Shown here: piece after piece, positions 1 to 8,649 of the stretch
Layout of the letters: the number at the start of each line of letters is the position of its first letter
Numbering within the stretch: the first letter of the stretch is position 1
Assembly (NCBI GenBank): GCA_903861005.1
Contig: CAIOSP010000014.1
Span: forward strand, 36,578-100,577
Reading direction: 5' to 3'
DNA from: an uncultured Pseudomonadota bacterium
Lineage (GTDB): Bacteria > Myxococcota_A > UBA796 > GCA-2862545
DNA: 64,000 nt
Position numbers and translations under genes: made by a program
Notes under the pieces: generated by a model
Told to the model about the DNA's origin: nothing
Database searches by the model: none
The model's input: the letters and a program-made list of their open reading frames with translations, nothing else

Positions 1-10
1 GAGGATACCG

Positions 11-718
11 ATGTCTGCACCTCGTACGTTCGCGCTCGCCTGCGCCTTGGGCTCCACCCTCGCCGGCTGCAACCTGTTCACCGTCCCGTTCGAAGTCGAC
101 CTGACCCTCAACCCGACCAAGCCCGTCTCGTTCGAGCTGGGCCCGTTCTCGACCGAGTGCGACGACCCGACGACGCGCGTCGACGACTCGCCTGGCTGGC
201 ACGAGTACGAGGACCACGTCGACGGCGCGGCGTGCGTCGTCCACGTGTCGGGCGAGATGCCCGCGCTCGACATGGCCGACATCAAGGATGAGATCGACGC
301 GCAGATCACGGACCTCGGGAAGGACCCGGCGGACGTGACGGTCACCATCGACTCCATGTCGCTCACGTTCGACGACATCACGCTCGTGGACGGCAGCGGC
401 GCTTCGGTCGAAGTGCCCCAGCTCGACTCGTGGTCCACCGCGTTCCGCTTTCAGGGCGAAGACCTCGCCTCGTTCTCCGGGACCGACACCCACACGCTGC
501 TCGCCGCCGCGACGTCGTTCGACCTGACCGACGCCCAGGTCGCCGCGATCAACGACCTGCTCATCGACACGGCCGCCGTGACCCTGGCCGGCGACGCGGA
601 CATGTCGCTCGACTTCGAGAACGAGTTCAAGCCCAAGCTCGCGACGGTGGACGCGCCGACCCTCCAGTTCAACTTCAAGGTTGAGCTGCACGCGTCGGGC
701 AAGGTGCCGATCTTCTAG
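11..718 (+). CDS. Predicted lipoprotein, function unknown
   Basis: A 235-residue exported protein that I do not recognise. Residues 1-20 form a short signal peptide ending in the lipobox LAGC, so Cys20 should be lipidated and the protein membrane-anchored. The mature part is acidic and rich in Asp, Thr and Leu, with two cysteines (STEC, AACVV) that could form one disulfide. The ATG is preceded by GAGG with a 6-nt gap, so the gene is complete although it starts at the window edge. It lies upstream of three overlapping small exported genes on the same strand, but 176 nt separate them, so co-transcription is only possible. Confidence 0.8.
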   Translation: MSAPRTFALACALGSTLAGCNLFTVPFEVDLTLNPTKPVSFELGPFSTECDDPTTRVDDSPGWHEYEDHVDGAACVVHVSGEMPALDMADIKDEIDAQITDLGKDPADVTVTIDSMSLTFDDITLVDGSGASVEVPQLDSWSTAFRFQGEDLASFSGTDTHTLLAAATSFDLTDAQVAAINDLLIDTAAVTLAGDADMSLDFENEFKPKLATVDAPTLQFNFKVELHASGKVPIF

Positions 719-894
719 GGACGCGCCGCGAACCCAGGCCGACGGGCCAAGGAGCGTCGTCGCGCTCGCACCCGCTCGTCGGCCGCCGCTCAACCCTCCG
801 CCCCCCCCCTTTTCGCCGAACCGCCGCGCGCCTCCACGAAGGGATTGTGGGGTTGGCAGGCTTTCTGCATACGGTGGGTCAGGGGGTTGCCCAG

Positions 895-1179
895 ATGCGA
901 CGTGGACCGCGAATCTCAGGCCTCTCCGCCACGCTTGCCCTGCTGGTCGGCGCGTGCGGCGCCCCGATCGAGCCCACCCCCGACTGCGACGCGTTCGTCG
1001 CCTGCACCACGGCGCGGGACGTGCAGCAGGGCATCACCACGGACATGGTCCGCTTCCAGCCCGGCGGCGCCTGCTGGGGCAACCCCGAGATCGCCGGCCT
1101 GTGCGATCGCGGCTGTCGCTCCGGCATGGCCTGGCTGCGCGACGCGTTCACCGACCTGCCGCGCGAGTGTGCGCCATGA
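895..1179 (+). CDS. Small cysteine-rich lipoprotein
   Basis: A 94-residue predicted lipoprotein of unknown function. From the ATG at 895 the signal peptide ends in LVGAC, putting the lipidated cysteine at residue 21; an upstream GTG at 847 would bury this signal behind 16 residues, so I prefer 895. The mature part has six further cysteines spaced in pairs (PDC, VAC, GAC, LC, GC, EC), which suggests a small disulfide-bonded fold like those of many myxobacterial exported proteins. Its stop overlaps the next start as ATGA, so it is probably translated together with the downstream exported protein. Confidence 0.72.
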   Translation: MRRGPRISGLSATLALLVGACGAPIEPTPDCDAFVACTTARDVQQGITTDMVRFQPGGACWGNPEIAGLCDRGCRSGMAWLRDAFTDLPRECAP

Positions 1180-1736
1180 GGACCGCGCTCCTGCTCATGC
1201 TGCTGCTCGTCCCGGAGGCGTCCGCGCACCGGCCCTCGACCGCCGACGCGGTCACGACGATCGACGACCCGACGGTCAGCTGGGTCGTCAACGGCGAGCT
1301 GCACGACGGCGACGAGGTCTTCCGCGTGAAGCTCGACTTCCCTCACCCGTTTGCGCTGCCGTTCGAGTTGATGACCGAGCACCGCGCAGGGGCCGCGGAC
1401 TTCCGTCCCGCGCTCGCGATCGTCGGACCGGGGCTCCCGCCCGCGTCCGACGAGGTCGCGGCCCGGCTGCCGCTGCCCGTGCCAGAGGGATGGGGCGTCT
1501 ACGTCGACTTCAACGAGGCCACCGACCGCGAGGTGTACTTCGAGCAGGTGATGCGCCGCACCATGTACACGACCGGCTCGTTCGCGATCGCCTTGCGGGA
1601 GGGGCCGAACGAGGTGTGGATCTGGAACCCAGACGAGACGCCAGGCGACTGGCAGCTGGGGCTCGGCGTGGAGGAGGACTTCACCGGTGGGGCGTTCTCG
1701 GACATCTTCAGCCACTGGGGACAGTATGCTTACTGA
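1176..1736 (+). CDS. Exported protein, function unknown
   Basis: A 186-residue protein with a clear Sec signal peptide (MRTALLLMLLLVPEASA, cleavage near residue 17). The mature part is rich in aromatic residues and beta-prone, with segments such as WVVNGELHDGDEVF and GPNEVWIWNPDETPGDW that suggest a beta-sandwich. No catalytic motif is visible. It overlaps the upstream lipoprotein by 4 nt (ATGA) and the downstream barrel-like gene by 11 nt, so the three probably form one translationally coupled unit. A second open frame through this region is a GC shadow. I do not recognise the family. Confidence 0.7.
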   Translation: MRTALLLMLLLVPEASAHRPSTADAVTTIDDPTVSWVVNGELHDGDEVFRVKLDFPHPFALPFELMTEHRAGAADFRPALAIVGPGLPPASDEVAARLPLPVPEGWGVYVDFNEATDREVYFEQVMRRTMYTTGSFAIALREGPNEVWIWNPDETPGDWQLGLGVEEDFTGGAFSDIFSHWGQYAY

Positions 1737-2211
1737 GACCTTGTTGGCGATGTGGATGGCCGCCGCGCCCGCGAAGGACCACGACCCGGACGCGTCGCGC
1801 TGGAGCGTGGGCGTGCCCGTCGAGGTCGACCTCGTCGGCCTCGCGGCTGGCGCGCACCCGGAGATCCTGTTCCGTCCGGCCGCACCGGACGGCGCGCTGA
1901 CCTTGCGGTTCGCGACCGGGGTCATGGCCGGGCCCGAGCTGGCGCTGGTGCCGTTCTCGGTGGGTGTCCGCGGCGTGATCGTGCCGCGTCGGATCGTGCG
2001 GCCGTACGGCGGGCTCGGCCTGCAGATGCAGGTGTTCGCGCCCTACGGCGCGCCGGCTCGCGCGCGCCTGGACCTCTACCTGGAGCTCGGTCTCGACGTG
2101 CGCATCGTGGACTCGTGGCGGATCGGCATGCAGATCAGCCCCGAGATCGGCCTCGCGCCAGGGTTCGGGCTCGGCATGGCCACGCGCCTGGGGTTCCAGG
2201 TCGATCTGTGA
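1726..2211 (+). CDS. Small beta-barrel-like membrane protein
   Basis: A 161-residue protein with alternating hydrophobic and polar segments, paired glycines (YGGLGL, GFGLGMATRLGF) and a terminal VDL ending in a hydrophobic residue, the usual look of a small outer-membrane beta-barrel. The N-terminus (MLTETLLAMWMAAAPA) acts as a short signal peptide. I chose ATG 1726 inside the end of the preceding gene because a start at 1687 would add a polar stretch before the signal. It ends 88 nt before the convergent thiolase; that gap contains a short run of GCGACC hexamers (about 2258-2281). Confidence 0.6.
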   Translation: MLTETLLAMWMAAAPAKDHDPDASRWSVGVPVEVDLVGLAAGAHPEILFRPAAPDGALTLRFATGVMAGPELALVPFSVGVRGVIVPRRIVRPYGGLGLQMQVFAPYGAPARARLDLYLELGLDVRIVDSWRIGMQISPEIGLAPGFGLGMATRLGFQVDL

Positions 2212-2299
2212 GCGCGATCCACGCGCCAGCCATGGACATGCTCACGCGCGAGGACGCGACCGCGACCGCGACCGCGACGAGCGTGTAGGCCACGCTGGA

Positions 2300-3493
2300 T
2301 CAGTCCGCCCGCTCGATCAGCGTCGCCATCCCCTGCCCCGCGCCCAGGCACATGCTGATGACCGCGTAGCGGCCGCCGGTGTCCTCCAGGTGGTGCATGG
2401 CGGTCAGGGTCATCCGCACGCCTGTGGCGCCGGGCGGATGGCCGATGGAGATCCCGCCGCCGTAGAGGTTGGTGATCTCGCGCGGGATCGACAGCTGGCG
2501 CTCCGAGTGCAGGTTCACCACCGCAAACGCCTCGTTGATCTCCCAGTAGTCGATGTCCTTCACGGTCAGGTCGTTGCGCTCGAGGAGCCCTCGGATCGCG
2601 GGCACCGGACCGGAACCCATGATGCGCGGCGCCACGCCCGCCACGAACCAGTCGACCACGCGGGCGCGCGCGCGCAGTCCGAGGCGCTCCGCCTCCGAGC
2701 GCACCGCCATCACCACGAAGGCCGAACCGTCCGTGATGCCCGAAGAGTTGCCGGCCGTCACCCGACCGTCCTTGCGGAAGGCTGGCTTGAGGGTCGCGAG
2801 CTTCTCGCGCGTCACCGTCGGACGCGGGAACTCGTCTTCGACGAACAGGCGCGTGGACCGTCCGTCGGGCACCTGCATCGGCGCGATCTGCCGCGCGAGG
2901 AAGCCCGAGCGCATCGCCGCGCCGGCCCGCTGTTGGCTCATGAAGCCCCAGTCGTCCATCGCGTCGCGCTCGTACCCGAAGTCGTCCGCCAGCCGCTCGC
3001 CGGTCTCGCCCATCAGCGCGGCATCGAACGGATCCCGATACGCGTAGTCGAGCCCGTCGACGAGCGTCTGCGGGCCGCGCGAGTGTCCCCACCGCGCGGT
3101 GTTCACCAGGAACGGCGCGCGGGAGAAGCTCTCCACCCCGCCCGCCACCGCAAGCCGGCTGTGCCCGGTGAGCATCTGCTCAGCGGCCGACACGATGGCC
3201 TGGGAGCCGGTGCCGCACGCACGCGACACATTCAGCGCGCGGCTCTCGATGGACATGCCGGCCTTGAGCGCGACCACCCGGCCGAGGAAGTAGCCCTGCG
3301 GATCGACCGGAAGGACGTTTCCACACACGAGATGATCGACCTGCTCCGGGCGGACACCCGCGTCCTCCATCGCCGCCGTGGCCGCGTGCGTGGCGAGGTC
3401 CGCGATCGGCACGTCCCGCAGGGACTTCCCGAAGTCGCCGAACGGCGAGCGCTTGCCTCCGACGATCACGATGTCTTCCGAGACGAGCTTCAT
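2300..3493 (-). CDS. Thiolase (acetyl-CoA C-acyltransferase type)
   Basis: Full-length thiolase of 397 residues, the usual size for this family. It is expected to catalyse reversible thiolytic cleavage or condensation of 3-ketoacyl-CoA in the cytoplasm. The catalytic set is visible: nucleophile Cys93 in SRACGTGSQA, the NEAF motif, the histidine in GHPPGATG, and the second cysteine in CLGAGQG. The start at 3493 overlaps the stop of the upstream P450 (ATGA), so the two are translationally coupled; an upstream extension seen in the open frame lies inside the P450 end and is not coding. Coupling to a P450 suggests work on an oxidised lipid or sterol-like acyl chain, but that is inference; the substrate is not readable. 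Confidence 0.93.
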   Translation of the reverse strand: MKLVSEDIVIVGGKRSPFGDFGKSLRDVPIADLATHAATAAMEDAGVRPEQVDHLVCGNVLPVDPQGYFLGRVVALKAGMSIESRALNVSRACGTGSQAIVSAAEQMLTGHSRLAVAGGVESFSRAPFLVNTARWGHSRGPQTLVDGLDYAYRDPFDAALMGETGERLADDFGYERDAMDDWGFMSQQRAGAAMRSGFLARQIAPMQVPDGRSTRLFVEDEFPRPTVTREKLATLKPAFRKDGRVTAGNSSGITDGSAFVVMAVRSEAERLGLRARARVVDWFVAGVAPRIMGSGPVPAIRGLLERNDLTVKDIDYWEINEAFAVVNLHSERQLSIPREITNLYGGGISIGHPPGATGVRMTLTAMHHLEDTGGRYAVISMCLGAGQGMATLIERAD

Positions 3494-4728
3494 CCCTGGG
3501 TCCTCCGGGTGGGGTTCGCGCGCCGCAGCGGGAGTCGCCGCGCGCCGCGGATGACGATGGTGTCGGTCCACTCGAGCGCCTGGTCGGGCACCGCGGCCTC
3601 CACCGCGCCCAGCCGCTCAAGCAGGATCGGGAAGGCGACCTCGCCCTCCATGCGCGCCAGGTGGATGCCCAGGCACATGTGGATCCCGTGCCCGAACGTC
3701 ACGTGGCGGCGTGCCTCGGGCCGCCGAACGTCGAAGGTGTCGGGGTCAGGGAACATGCGCGGGTCGCGGTTGGCAGACGCCGCGAACAGGTAGGCGCGCT
3801 GCCCGGCCCGGAGCTGATGCCCGCCCAGCGACAGGTCCTCGGCGAGCACGCGGCCCAGCGCCAGGCTCGGCCCGTCCCACCTCAGCATCTCGGCGATCGC
3901 GTTGCGTACCAGGTCGGCGTCGCCCGCGCGCACCCGCGCGAGCTGATCCGGGTGCAGCAGGAGCGCGCGCAGGCCGTTGGTGAAGAAGTGCGTCGTCGTC
4001 TCGTGCCCGGCGAACAGCAGCAGCACGAGGTTGGACAGCAGCTCGCCCTCGCTCAACGACTCGCCGTCCTCGGTCGCGTCGATCAGCCGATCCAGGATCG
4101 TGTCCCCCGGCGTGAGGCGACGCTCGGCCACCAGCGAGGCGAAGAAGGCGGTCATCTCCCGAAGCGACCGCGCCGCGATCGTGTACTTCTCAGGGTTGAC
4201 GCGTGAGGCGAGCACGAATTGCGCGAGGTCGTCCGACCAACGCTTCAGGTCGTCTACGCGGTCCAGCGGCACACCCAACATCGTCGCGATCACCATCGCG
4301 GGGAGGGGCCCAGCCACCTCCTCCACGAAGTCGAACTCGTCCCTCCCCTCCACCCGGTCCAGCAGCCGGTGCACCAGCGCGTGGACCGCGGGGCGGAGGG
4401 CCTCGATCGCGGCGGGGGTAAACGCCTTTTGCGCGAGCTTGCGCAGGCGGGTGTGCGTCGGCGGATCGTTGAACACCATCCACAGCGAGATGACCTCGCC
4501 AAGGTGATCCAGATCGGCGTTGCCGCGGCGGCGGTTGGCCTGCGCGAAGGGCCGGATGCGGTCGGAGCTGAACCGCGGGTCCATGAACGCCGCCTGCACG
4601 TCCGCGTGCCGGTACACGCACCACGCGTCGAGCGAGGTGTTCCACTCGACGGGCGACTCTTCAAGCGCCTGCCGGAGCGACGGGAATGGATCGGCGATCA
4701 CGTGGGCGGAGGCAAAGTCGACGGGCAA
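3490..4728 (-). CDS. Cytochrome P450
   Basis: Soluble bacterial cytochrome P450, 412 residues from a TTG start. It is a haem monooxygenase needing external electron donors, none of which are encoded nearby. Visible hallmarks: the I-helix oxygen-binding motif AGHETTTH, the K-helix EMLR (ExxR), and the haem loop FGHGIHMCLG with ligand Cys352. The overall pattern resembles CYP107/CYP109-like bacterial class I enzymes. I chose TTG 4728 because it follows GGGAGGGCCA and removes an arginine-rich leader that would come from an ATG at 4803. Its stop overlaps the thiolase start by 4 nt, so the pair form an operon. Substrate unknown. Confidence 0.92.
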   Translation of the reverse strand: MPVDFASAHVIADPFPSLRQALEESPVEWNTSLDAWCVYRHADVQAAFMDPRFSSDRIRPFAQANRRRGNADLDHLGEVISLWMVFNDPPTHTRLRKLAQKAFTPAAIEALRPAVHALVHRLLDRVEGRDEFDFVEEVAGPLPAMVIATMLGVPLDRVDDLKRWSDDLAQFVLASRVNPEKYTIAARSLREMTAFFASLVAERRLTPGDTILDRLIDATEDGESLSEGELLSNLVLLLFAGHETTTHFFTNGLRALLLHPDQLARVRAGDADLVRNAIAEMLRWDGPSLALGRVLAEDLSLGGHQLRAGQRAYLFAASANRDPRMFPDPDTFDVRRPEARRHVTFGHGIHMCLGIHLARMEGEVAFPILLERLGAVEAAVPDQALEWTDTIVIRGARRLPLRRANPTRRTQG

Positions 4729-5040
4729 TGGCCCTCCCTGGCGGGACAGGTGGCCCCTGCGTATGTCACGCCCCCCTGCGCGTCGCAACGCAAACTCGCG
4801 CACAGGCGAAGAGGTACGACGTCGACGGGGAGCCGTCGCTCATCTCGCGCGTCACCGACCCAACCCACTCACGCAACCCGAGGGGCATTAGGTCGAGGGG
4901 TTTACACGGAGCACAGGACACTCCCCAATGCCCTGCGCACGGAATCGATACGCAACCCGCGCGGACACGGGCGCCTCCATCCGTCTCTGCGTGCGATCGA
5001 CCCAGGTCCAACACCACACAAGCCGACGCTCCAGGGCGCA
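4729..5040. other. Intergenic region upstream of the P450-thiolase operon
   Basis: About 310 nt between the P450 start and the end of the glutathione-transferase gene. It presumably carries the promoter of the P450-thiolase operon on the minus strand, but I could not pick out convincing -35/-10 boxes. A 92-codon minus-strand open frame (4766-5044) has no ribosome-binding site and an unconvincing composition, so I do not call it. No repeat or RNA gene is seen. Confidence 0.5.
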
Positions 5041-5919
5041 TCACCCCGCGCGCCCCTCAGCCGTCCCGTCAAAGTCGCTCGCGTCGTGCCGCTCGCGCAG
5101 GCGGGTCGACGGATCGCCCCAGGGCTTGTTCACCATGGCGCCGCGTCGCACCGCGGGGCGCTCCCGCAGCGCCAGCGCCCAGCGGCGCAGGTGCGGGTAC
5201 TCGTCGACGCTCAAGAACTCGCCCGCGTCGTAGGCCTCGCCGAGCGCGACCACGCCGTACCAGGGGTAGATCGCCATGTCGGCGACCGTATACGCGTCGC
5301 CTGCGATGTACGGACGGGTCGACAGCAGCTGGTCCAGCAGGTGCAGCTGGCGCTTGGTCTCCATGGTGAAGCGGTCGATCGCGTACTCGATCCGCATGGG
5401 CGCGTACTTGTAGAAGTGGCCAAAGCCGCCGCCCAGGAACGGCACGGCGCCCGCCTGCCAGAAGAGCCAGGACAGGCACTCCGCGCGGCCCGCGGCGTCG
5501 GTCGGCATGAAGGCGCCGAACTTCTCCGCCAAGTGGAGGAGAATGGCGGCGGACTCGAACACGCGGATGGGCTCGGGCCCGCTGTGGTCGACGAGCGCCG
5601 GGATCTTGGCGTTCGGGTTGACCTCGTAGAACCCGCTCCCAAACTGCTCGCCGTTGAGGATGTCGATCATCCACGCGTCGTACTCAGCGCCCGCGTGCCC
5701 GAGCGCCAGCAGCTCCTCCAGCAGGATCGTCACCTTCACGCCGTTGGGGGTGCCCAGCGAGTACAGCTGCAGCGGGTGTCGGCCGACCGGCAGGGCCGCG
5801 TCGTGCGTGGGCCCCGAGACCGGCCGGTTGATCTGCGCGAACGTGCCGCCGTTCGGCTTCTCCCAACGCCACACCGTGGGCGGCGCGTAGCCGGGCGGAG
5901 AGTTCAGCTCGTCGGACAT
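5041..5919 (-). CDS. yghU: Glutathione S-transferase, YghU type
   Basis: A 292-residue cytoplasmic glutathione transferase of the YghU (nu-class-like) type, known for glutathione-disulfide-bond oxidoreductase and peroxidase activity. The long N-terminal extension before the thioredoxin fold (MSDELNSPPGYAPPTVW...) and the LGTPNGVKVTILLEEL segment are typical. The ESAAILLHLAEKFG glutathione-binding segment follows, then an all-helical C-terminal domain with FGHFYKYAP and YTVADMAIYPW. ATG 5919 was chosen because this N-terminus matches the family; an open frame from 6120 adds low-complexity sequence. Single gene, no obvious operon partner. Confidence 0.9.
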   Translation of the reverse strand: MSDELNSPPGYAPPTVWRWEKPNGGTFAQINRPVSGPTHDAALPVGRHPLQLYSLGTPNGVKVTILLEELLALGHAGAEYDAWMIDILNGEQFGSGFYEVNPNAKIPALVDHSGPEPIRVFESAAILLHLAEKFGAFMPTDAAGRAECLSWLFWQAGAVPFLGGGFGHFYKYAPMRIEYAIDRFTMETKRQLHLLDQLLSTRPYIAGDAYTVADMAIYPWYGVVALGEAYDAGEFLSVDEYPHLRRWALALRERPAVRRGAMVNKPWGDPSTRLRERHDASDFDGTAEGRAG

Positions 5920-5953
5920 GAGGCCGTCCAGGGCGGAGGGAGCGTGGATCGTT

Positions 5954-6403
5954 TCAGGGTGCTCTACCGCGCGCGGAGGCCACGCTCCCGTTTGACCCTG
6001 TTGGAGCGCTGCCCGTTCGGGGCTTCGGCCACGCCCGCATCCACTTGACGGAGCGCACGTCGACGAAGTCCGCCGTCCCGGTGCTCGACTTCCACTGCCC
6101 CACCGGCGCGACGACCTCAATGCACAGCCCGCCCGCGTAGTCCGGGTTCAGCCCGACGCCGTTGTCATTCAGGACGCGCACCAGATCGGTGCGGCCATCG
6201 TGCTGGACCACGTAGCAGGCAAAGCCGCTGTCGCAGTCGAAGTTCGAACGCCGGAGCACCTCGCCATAGAGGTGCGTGACCTGACTCGGCCGTCCGTCCT
6301 CGTACGAGATCGGCGACGCGCTCGCGTCGGGCACCCACACGGGGTTGTCCTTGGAGTCGACGACGAACTGCGTCACGCTCACCGACCGCACGCCCAGCCA
6401 CAC
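5954..6403 (-). pseudogene. Probable gene remnant, function unknown
   Basis: A 149-codon minus-strand stretch whose middle looks genuinely coding (QFVVDSKDNPVWVPDASAS, NDNGVGLNPDYAGGLC, DVRSVKWMRAW). The only start is a GTG at 6403 without a clear ribosome-binding site. Coding-like sequence continues upstream of it for about 16 more codons before a TGA at 6452-6454, and the last 25 residues (SAPTGSNGSVASARGRAP) look like frame-shifted tail. I read it as a truncated or frameshifted remnant of an exported protein, though a short intact gene is possible. It lies between the GST gene and a divergent membrane-protein gene. Confidence 0.4.
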
Positions 6404-6590
6404 GCCGTGGCTCGCCGCGCTCCCCTGTCGGACGGACGCCGCGACCTGCCGTCACAACGCCGACTGGCCTGACCACGCGTGCGCGCTCGCCTAGCCCGCC
6501 GAGGACGCGTTCGCGTGTGTGTCGCAGACGTGCTTCGACTGAGTGGACCGTCCGCCGACGGCGCGGGCCGACCGCGATCGGCTCCGATAG

Positions 6591-7811
6591 GTGAGCGCGT
6601 CCCCGCCACGGCGCCCGCGCCACCCCCGAGCCCCCGTGCCCCACCCGCCGCCCCTCCGTGACCTCGCCGCCCGCGCCGCCCCCTGGCTGGCGCTCGCCGT
6701 CGTGCTCGCCGTCGAGGCGGCGCACATGCGGACCGAGTCGCCCCTGTGCGGCGGCGTGTGCACCATGCTGGAGCAAGCGCGCGCCTACGCCCACGGCGGC
6801 GACCCGTGGACCGGCTCGACGATGGAGGGTGTGCAGCCCGCCTGCCCCACCGGCATCTCGGCGATGTACACGCCCGCGTCGCTGTGGCTGCTGTCGCCGC
6901 TGGCCGACCACGTGGGCGCGGTTTGCGACGTGTGGCGCGGCGTGCAGTTGGCGGCCTACGGCGTGGCGCTCGCCGCGGCCGCGTCGCTGCTGCCATGCTG
7001 GCGGCGGCGCGTCGCCATGCTCGCGCTGGTGCTGTGGGTGCGCGGCTGGCTCGGCGACCCGTTCTTCCGCGACAGCATGACCGGCAACGTGGCCTCGCTG
7101 GAGGCCGCGGGTCTGTGGACCGTGGCAGCGCTGGGCGCGCGGAGCCGCTGGTGGAGCCTGGTCGCGGTCGCGTTCGTGACGGGGATCCAGAAGCAGGTCT
7201 ACTGGATCTTGGCGGTCATCCCCCTGCTCGCCCGCCGCTACCGCCCGACGCTGGCCGGTCTGGGGGCGATGGTCGCCCTGCACCTGACGATGTGGACGTT
7301 CGACGCGCACGGCTACGCCAAGTGGCTGACGCAGGCGCGCGCGCACGACGAGCGGGGGCTGATCCACCCGGCGCTGCGCTCGCTGTCGCACGACCTGATG
7401 GAGGCCTGGGGCGCGCCCGCATCCGCGTCGGACCTGCCCTGGCTTGGCGTCTGCCTTGGCGTCGGCGGGCTGCTCTGGTGGGGCTCGCGGCGCGCACCGG
7501 AGCGCGTGGCCACCGGCGAGGGCATGCTCCTGGTCGTGCTGGCCTACCTGGCCGTCACGCCCTACCTCAAGGACTACACGCTGGTGATGGCCGTGCCCGC
7601 GGTGGCCGCCACGCTCGCGCGGCTGCGCCCGGCGGCGGCGCTTGCGGTCGTCGTCGTGCATCTCCTCGGGGGCGAGCTCGGCGGATACCACGCGCTGGCG
7701 GTGATCTGGGCGACGCTGCTCGCCCTGGCGTGGCGCGAGGGTCGGCGCTCCGTCCAAGGCCCGGCCGCTACGGGTTTGGGATCACCGGCGAGTCCATCAG
7801 CCCGCTCGTGA
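6591..7811 (+). CDS. Multi-pass membrane glycosyltransferase-like protein (GT87/DUF2029-like)
   Basis: A 406-residue integral membrane protein with about nine to ten hydrophobic segments. It resembles the GT-C glycosyltransferases of the GT87/DUF2029 group, which use polyprenyl-phosphate sugars. Supporting segments are GNVASLEAAGLWTVAALG, TGIQKQVYWILAVIPLL and YLAVTPYLKDYTLVMAVPA, a layout seen in such proteins (K/Y after a helix, SPYLxDYxL-like motif). The start is GTG 6591 with weak upstream AGG. The last 44 nt overlap the end of the convergent SDR-like gene. The donor and acceptor cannot be deduced. Confidence 0.72.
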   Translation: MSASPPRRPRHPRAPVPHPPPLRDLAARAAPWLALAVVLAVEAAHMRTESPLCGGVCTMLEQARAYAHGGDPWTGSTMEGVQPACPTGISAMYTPASLWLLSPLADHVGAVCDVWRGVQLAAYGVALAAAASLLPCWRRRVAMLALVLWVRGWLGDPFFRDSMTGNVASLEAAGLWTVAALGARSRWWSLVAVAFVTGIQKQVYWILAVIPLLARRYRPTLAGLGAMVALHLTMWTFDAHGYAKWLTQARAHDERGLIHPALRSLSHDLMEAWGAPASASDLPWLGVCLGVGGLLWWGSRRAPERVATGEGMLLVVLAYLAVTPYLKDYTLVMAVPAVAATLARLRPAAALAVVVVHLLGGELGGYHALAVIWATLLALAWREGRRSVQGPAATGLGSPASPSARS

Positions 7812-8649
7812 TCTCCCACAGCCGCGCGGCGTCTTGCTCGCTTCGCTCGATGGGCTCGGGCTTGTACATGCTCGGGGTTCGCAGCGTGGCGCCGCGGCAG
7901 CCGGTCGCGTCCACGGCCGTGAGCAGCCGGACGGCGTTGCGCGCCGACACGTCCGGCGAACCACCAAACGCACCCATCACCCGCATCCACCAAGGCATCC
8001 CAGGGTGGGCCATCGCCTTGCTCTTCGTGTTCCCTACGCAAGACACGGCTAGGCACACCGGCAGGTGCGTCCAACGACGCGACGCCTCCTGGACGTGCAG
8101 CGCGCCGAGCACGTGGGCGCCGAACACCGAGCGCATGAAGCTCCACGACCGGCGGTTGAACTGAAGGTCGTCCAGGTCGACCTCGATGAAGCCGGGCACG
8201 TCGCCCGCGATGTGAACCACCCGACCGTCGCCAGAGTACACGAGCGAGTCCAGGAGCCGTCGGTTGAGCACTGCGCGTGACAGATACTGGACCGCGAAGG
8301 GTAGGTCCAGACCATCCACCGTGCGGGTCTGCGCCTTCAACGGAGTGATCGCCGAGTGGACGACGCCGTGCAGCGCCGGGCGCCACCGACGCACTGAGGC
8401 GCCGGTCGACAGGATGCCCGCGAGCGAGGACAGGTCGGCCTGAAGGAAGTCCGCGGAGGCCGCCCCGGCGGCGAGCGCGCGCGCCACGGTCGCCTCGCCC
8501 TCCTCCTGGCCGCGCGCGACGATCAGTACCGACGCGCCGCGCTCAGCCAGCGCCAGCGCCGCCGCTTGACCGACCCCCGCCGATCCACCGAAGAACACGA
8601 AGTTCGAGCCCGCGACCGGGCGCTCGACGATCTTGGGCAGGTCCATCAT
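7768..8649 (-). CDS. SDR-fold protein lacking the catalytic residues
   Basis: A 293-residue protein of the short-chain dehydrogenase/reductase fold, closest in layout to retinol-dehydrogenase-like SDRs. The nucleotide-binding part is kept (FFGGSAGVGQ in place of TGxxxGxG, then QADLSSL). The active site is not. Where the catalytic serine is expected after RVVH the sequence reads IAGDVPG, and where YxxxK is expected it reads FGAHVLG, so Ser, Tyr and Lys are all missing. It may bind NAD(P) without reducing a substrate. Start ATG 8649 (or 8646) follows AGAGGTCGAGG. It converges on the upstream membrane gene and diverges from the beta-propeller lipoprotein. Confidence 0.8.
   Translation of the reverse strand: MMDLPKIVERPVAGSNFVFFGGSAGVGQAAALALAERGASVLIVARGQEEGEATVARALAAGAASADFLQADLSSLAGILSTGASVRRWRPALHGVVHSAITPLKAQTRTVDGLDLPFAVQYLSRAVLNRRLLDSLVYSGDGRVVHIAGDVPGFIEVDLDDLQFNRRSWSFMRSVFGAHVLGALHVQEASRRWTHLPVCLAVSCVGNTKSKAMAHPGMPWWMRVMGAFGGSPDVSARNAVRLLTAVDATGCRGATLRTPSMYKPEPIERSEQDAARLWEITSGLMDSPVIPNP

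Noticed and set aside
879..1925. Long minus-strand open frame
   Set aside because: It runs antisense to three well-supported genes with signal peptides. Such frames are GC-driven shadows, and its composition is rich in Arg/Pro/Gly/His.
4766..5044. 92-codon minus-strand frame between P450 and GST
   Set aside because: It has no ribosome-binding site, an odd composition and no recognisable motif.
4219..6048. 609-codon plus-strand frame
   Set aside because: It is antisense to the P450 and the glutathione transferase, whose motifs are intact. No ribosome-binding site or domain is visible.
6165..7757. 530-codon minus-strand frame
   Set aside because: It is antisense to the GT87-like membrane protein, which has a convincing run of membrane helices.
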